From Bacillus sp. MRMR6 (lineage in GTDB: Bacteria; Bacillota; Bacilli; Bacillales; Cytobacillaceae), in assembly GCF_001940785.1 (NCBI RefSeq), contig NZ_MSLS01000003.1, positions 90,647-154,646 of the forward strand: a stretch of 64,000 nt of DNA. The letters are read 5' to 3'. The translations under genes were made by a program, and so were the position numbers. The notes under the pieces were generated by a model. That model worked only from the letters and a program-made list of their open reading frames with translations. It was not told the origin of the DNA and ran no database searches. Positions 60,850 through 64,000 of the stretch are shown one piece after another. Numbering within the stretch: position 1 is the first letter of the stretch; every line of letters begins with the position of its first letter.

Positions 60850-62139
60850 TTAGGTGTTCTCTAATTGTTCTACTTCTTCTTTTGTTAAAGCTTCGCGCCA
60901 GATGGTGGCACCAAGTCCGTTTAATTTTTCGACTAGATTGCTGTAACCACGGTCGATGTGTTCAAGTCCGGTTACTTCGGTTACGCCCTCAGCAATAAGA
61001 CCGGCAATGACTAAGGCAGCACCTGCTCTTAAGTCGCTCGCTTTTACCTTCGCTCCCTGAAGCTGAACAGGACCATTGATGATCGCTGAGCGACCTTCAA
61101 CCTTAATGTTCGCGTTCATTCGTCTTAATTCATCGATATGCTTAAAACGGGCACCGTATATGGTATCGGTGACGACACTAGAACCAGCGGCTTTTGTCAA
61201 AAGTGAGGTAAATGGCTGCTGCAAGTCAGTTGGGAATCCTGGATAGACCAATGTTTTAATGTCAACCGCTTTCAATTCACGCGAGCCACTGACATATATT
61301 TGATCGTCCCCTGTCTCAACCTGAACACCCATCTCACGAAGCTTCGCAATGAGTGATTCTAAATGCAGTGGAATAACGTTATCAATCAACACACCCTCAC
61401 CAACAGCAGCACCAAGAATCATATAGGTACCGGCTTCAATACGGTCAGGAATAATCGTATGCTGACAGCCATGAAGTTGATCAACACCGTCGATCCGAAT
61501 AACATCCGTACCAGCACCTTTAATTCTTGCACCCATGTTGGTTAATAATGTGGCTACATCAATAATTTCTGGTTCTTTCGCTGCATTTTCAATGATGGTC
61601 CGGCCCTTTGCTCTAACAGCAGCAAGCATAATATTGATCGTTGCGCCAACACTAACTACATCCAGGTAAATTCGAGCACCGCGCAGCTCGTCGGCTCGCA
61701 AATAAATTGCTCCCTGTTCGTTCGTAATTCTCGCACCTAGTGCTTCAAAGCCTTTTATATGCTGGTCAATCGGACGGGGACCTAGATGGCAGCCTCCTGG
61801 TAACCCAATAACCGCCTTTTTAAAGCGGCCCAGCATGGCACCCATTAAATAATACGAAGCACGCAGCTTCTTTACTTTTCCGTTCGGCAATGGCATCGAA
61901 ATCATCGCTGAGGGATCAACTGTCATAGCAAAATCATCCGAAAGCTCTACCTTCCCGCCAATTTCCTCGAGTAAGTCCTTTAGGATTTCTACATCTGAAA
62001 TATCTGGCAGGCCTTCAATAGTTACTGGTGATTCTGCCAAGATGGTTGCTGGAATTAAGGCAACTGCACTATTCTTTGCTCCACTTATTCTTACGGTACC
62101 TTTTAATGGGTAACCGCCTGCAATTTTAAGTTTTTCCAT
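60850..62139 (-). CDS. murAB: UDP-N-acetylglucosamine 1-carboxyvinyltransferase (MurAB)
   Basis: The second MurA paralogue, 429 residues, catalysing the same PEP transfer to UDP-GlcNAc as MurAA. The active-site cysteine is in [19 protein letters not shown], and the N-terminal [12 protein letters not shown] is typical. The start at 62139 follows AGAAGGGAGTCG; the longer open frame upstream would add 37 residues without support. Its place between the transaldolase and rho genes marks it as murAB (murZ). Confidence 0.95.
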   Translation of the reverse strand: MEKLKIAGGYPLKGTVRISGAKNSAVALIPATILAESPVTIEGLPDISDVEILKDLLEEIGGKVELSDDFAMTVDPSAMISMPLPNGKVKKLRASYYLMGAMLGRFKKAVIGLPGGCHLGPRPIDQHIKGFEALGARITNEQGAIYLRADELRGARIYLDVVSVGATINIMLAAVRAKGRTIIENAAKEPEIIDVATLLTNMGARIKGAGTDVIRIDGVDQLHGCQHTIIPDRIEAGTYMILGAAVGEGVLIDNVIPLHLESLIAKLREMGVQVETGDDQIYVSGSRELKAVDIKTLVYPGFPTDLQQPFTSLLTKAAGSSVVTDTIYGARFKHIDELRRMNANIKVEGRSAIINGPVQLQGAKVKASDLRAGAALVIAGLIAEGVTEVTGLEHIDRGYSNLVEKLNGLGATIWREALTKEEVEQLENT

Positions 62140-62349
62140 TTTCGACTCCCTTCTAAGCCTTTGGGTTTGGCTAAAAAAATCTCTGCCAACCATGGGACTG
62201 ACTCCCATTAACCGCCAATTAAGATAAATATTTCCACCATCAAAAGGCAAATTCCGACAGCTTGTCTATCATCTAGTTTACACGAAAATTTAATTTTCAT
62301 GTATCTATAATGAAAAAAGTTCGAAAAAAATGGAAAAAATTACAGCCAA

Positions 62350-63000
62350 TTAGCTATTATTACGAGTTTCCCAATCCTTCAGGAACGCTTCGATCCCTTT
62401 ATCTGTTAATGGATGATGTGTTAAGCCCATTAGAACCTTGTAAGGGATAGTGGCAATATGCGCACCTCTTAGAGCTGCTTCTGTTACGTGAATTGGATTA
62501 CGGATTGATGCTGCAATAATTTCGGTTTCAAGGCCATGAACCGCAAAAATATCAGCGATTGTAGAGATTAGATCTAAACCATTTTGGCCAATATCATCTA
62601 ATCTTCCGAGGAATGGAGATACATATGAAGCGCCTGCTCTTGCAGCAAGAAGTGCCTGGTTTGCGTTAAAAATAAGAGTTACATTTGTTTTAATACCTAC
62701 TTTTGAGAAAGCATGTACAGCTTTTAAGCCTTCTGGTGTCATTGGAACTTTTACTGTGATATTTGGAGCGATTGCTGCTAGTTCTTTGCCCTCAGCGATC
62801 ATTCCTTCTGCATCTAAAGCGATTACTTCAGCACTTACTGAACCTGGTACTAATTCTGCAATTTCTTTAATACGGTCGTGAAAGGATACGTTTTTTTCTT
62901 TCGCCACAAGGGATGGATTGGTTGTTACTCCCGCTAGTAATCCTAAGTCATTCGCCTCACGGATTTCTTCTAAATTAGCTGTGTCAATAAAAAATTTCAT
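62350..63000 (-). CDS. ywjH: Transaldolase-like fructose-6-phosphate aldolase (YwjH)
   Basis: A 216-residue small transaldolase (TalC/FSA group). The Schiff-base lysine is in [12 protein letters not shown] (about K86), with [14 protein letters not shown] at the N-terminus and [13 protein letters not shown] further on. It acts in the pentose phosphate pathway or as an aldolase; sequence alone does not decide. GGAGGGGAAAC precedes the ATG at 63000. Confidence 0.93.
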   Translation of the reverse strand: MKFFIDTANLEEIREANDLGLLAGVTTNPSLVAKEKNVSFHDRIKEIAELVPGSVSAEVIALDAEGMIAEGKELAAIAPNITVKVPMTPEGLKAVHAFSKVGIKTNVTLIFNANQALLAARAGASYVSPFLGRLDDIGQNGLDLISTIADIFAVHGLETEIIAASIRNPIHVTEAALRGAHIATIPYKVLMGLTHHPLTDKGIEAFLKDWETRNNS

Positions 63001-63065
63001 GTTATGTTTCCCCTCCAAATTTTCAGTAAAAGTTTCGACAAAATTTTCAATCTATTTATTACAGA

Positions 63066-63099
63066 TTGAAACCGCCCACTTACTTAGGGGCGGTTTCAA
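63066..63099. terminator. Stem-loop between fba and the transaldolase gene
   Basis: A perfect 11-bp stem TTGAAACCGCC/GGCGGTTTCAA with a 12-nt loop. Only a weak T-rich tract follows on the minus strand, so it may be an attenuator or a partial terminator of fba. Confidence 0.6.
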
Positions 63100-63175
63100 T
63101 TACTACAACTGTACCATTATCACTAGGTCCTAACAAGAGGTTCTAGTAAAGTTAATATAATTTATTATGTTCCTC

Positions 63176-63299
63176 TGTCTAGCTCCAGTGCCTAGGAGCT
63201 CGGGTCATAAGCCAATCCGTCAAGGAGGTTAAAGTACAACCTCCATGCCGGCTCGTCTTATGCCTGTCGCCCCTGGGCAAGGCACTTCCGCTTTTCTAC
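63176..63299. repeat. Dispersed repeat after fba (family of the atp operon)
   Basis: A full-length member of the repeat family at 36527-36650, with TCTAGCTCCAGTGCCTAG at one end and GGCACTTCCGCTTTTCT at the other, and the same GGAGGTT/AACCTCC centre. It begins at the fba stop codon. Confidence 0.8.
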
Positions 63300-64000
63300 T
63301 TAAGCTCTACCTGAAGAACCGAATTCGCGCATTTTGCCGATTACTGTTTCTTTGATCGCGTCACGAGCTGGGCCTAAGTATTTACGTGGATCGTACTCGT
63401 TAGGCTTTGCAGCTAATACTTCGCGAACTACTCTTGCTGAAGCGATTTGGTTTTCAGTATTTACATTGATTTTCGCTGTTCCAAGAGAAACAGACTTTTG
63501 GATATCCTTTAATGGAATACCAGTTCCACCGTGAAGTACTAACGGAAGGCCAATAGCTTTACCGATTTCTTCCATCTCTTTGAAACCAAGGTTTGGTTCG
63601 CCTTTGTAAGGACCGTGAACAGAACCTAATGCTGGTGCCAGGCAGTCGATGCCAGTGCGCTTAACAAGCTCTTCACACTCTTTCGGGTCTGCATAAATAA
63701 CACCTTCAGCGATAATATCGTCTTCTTGTCCGCCAACTGTTCCTAGTTCTGCTTCAACCGATACACCTTTAGAATGAGCATACTCAACAACCTTAGAAGT
63801 TGTTTCAATGTTTTCTTCAAATGGGTGGTGAGAAGCGTCAATCATAACAGAAGTAAAGCCTGCATCGATTGCTTCTTTACACTTTTCAAAGCTTGAACCG
63901 TGATCCAGGTGGATTGCAACTGGTACGGTAATTTTATAATCTTCTAGTAAACCTTCTACCATTTTCACAACGGTTTTGAAACCGCCCATATAACGTGCTG
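63300..64000 (-). CDS. fbaA: Class II fructose-bisphosphate aldolase (5' end outside window)
   Basis: The C-terminal 233 or so residues of the zinc-dependent aldolase that splits fructose 1,6-bisphosphate in glycolysis. Zinc ligands are seen in AIHLDHG and VLHGGTGIP, the [15 protein letters not shown] loop is typical of the class II FbaA/GatY group, and NVNTENQIA holds substrate-binding residues. The frame stays open to the window edge (codons for ARYMGG), so the gene is cut there and is not truncated in the genome as far as can be seen. Confidence 0.96.
   Translation of the reverse strand, partial: ARYMGGFKTVVKMVEGLLEDYKITVPVAIHLDHGSSFEKCKEAIDAGFTSVMIDASHHPFEENIETTSKVVEYAHSKGVSVEAELGTVGGQEDDIIAEGVIYADPKECEELVKRTGIDCLAPALGSVHGPYKGEPNLGFKEMEEIGKAIGLPLVLHGGTGIPLKDIQKSVSLGTAKINVNTENQIASARVVREVLAAKPNEYDPRKYLGPARDAIKETVIGKMREFGSSGRA

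Overview
The window is chromosomal DNA from an endospore-forming member of the Bacillaceae, most likely a Bacillus sensu lato such as Neobacillus or a relative; the genus is an inference. The evidence is the sporulation and germination genes (spoIID, spoIIR, a gerA-type operon, YhcN/YlaJ lipoproteins), a complete rsb-sigB stress module, two murA paralogues, and the Bacillus gene order fba - transaldolase - murAB - (glpX) - rho - rpmE - tdk - prfA - prmC - spoIIR - ywlB - ywlC - mntP - ywlE - ywlG - glyA - upp - atp - ywzB - ywmB - murAA - spoIID. Almost every gene lies on the minus strand, so transcription runs from high to low coordinates.

Layout from high to low coordinate. 64.0-54.2 kb: fba (cut by the window edge), transaldolase-like aldolase, murAB, a glpX relic reduced to three fragments, rho, rpmE, tdk, two tandem YhcN/YlaJ lipoprotein genes, prfA and prmC. 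54.1-52.3 kb: a plus-strand surface 5'-nucleotidase. 52.1-44.8 kb: spoIIR with an unusual charged insert, an acetyltransferase, ywlC, mntP, the arginine phosphatase ywlE, ywlG, glyA, a choline-kinase-like remnant and upp; rpiB is missing from its usual place between ywlE and ywlG. 44.7-42.5 kb: a Vpr-like secreted subtilase. 42.2-34.4 kb: the ATP synthase operon, with copies of one dispersed repeat family in three of its gaps. 34.3-27.5 kb: a fructosamine (Amadori product) locus, frlB-frlO-frlN-frlM-frlD-frlR, preceded by a HAD phosphatase gene that shares an operator-like motif with frlB. 27.3-23.2 kb: a gerB-gerA-gerC germinant receptor operon ending in a 54-residue two-helix membrane protein that looks like a receptor D subunit. 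23.2-22.4 kb: a gene-free stretch full of nested hairpins. 22.4-11.85 kb: an 11-subunit complex I operon (nuoABCDHIJKLMN) without nuoEFG, in which NuoC carries a long Ala/Lys repeat extension. 11.85-10.3 kb: a terminator, a three-unit tandem hairpin repeat and a plus-strand DUF3231 gene. 9.9-4.2 kb: rsbR-S-T-U-V-W-sigB-rsbX, flanked by two genes with sigma-B-like promoters. 4.0-0.06 kb: ywzB, ywmB, murAA and spoIID.

Several parts connect. Complex I and F1Fo-ATP synthase form adjacent energy-conserving operons, separated by what looks like an accessory insertion (frl plus ger). FrlN/M/O import fructosamines, FrlD phosphorylates them and FrlB releases glucose 6-phosphate; no ABC ATPase is present, so a shared one is presumably used. 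The stressosome proteins RsbR/S/T feed the RsbU-V-W partner switch that frees sigma-B, which has its own promoter inside the operon.

I did not find a clearly new defence or biosynthetic system. The most unexplained signals are the multi-armed palindromic region ahead of nuoA, the tandem hairpin array after nuoN, the repeats embedded in the atp operon, and the NuoC and SpoIIR low-complexity insertions.
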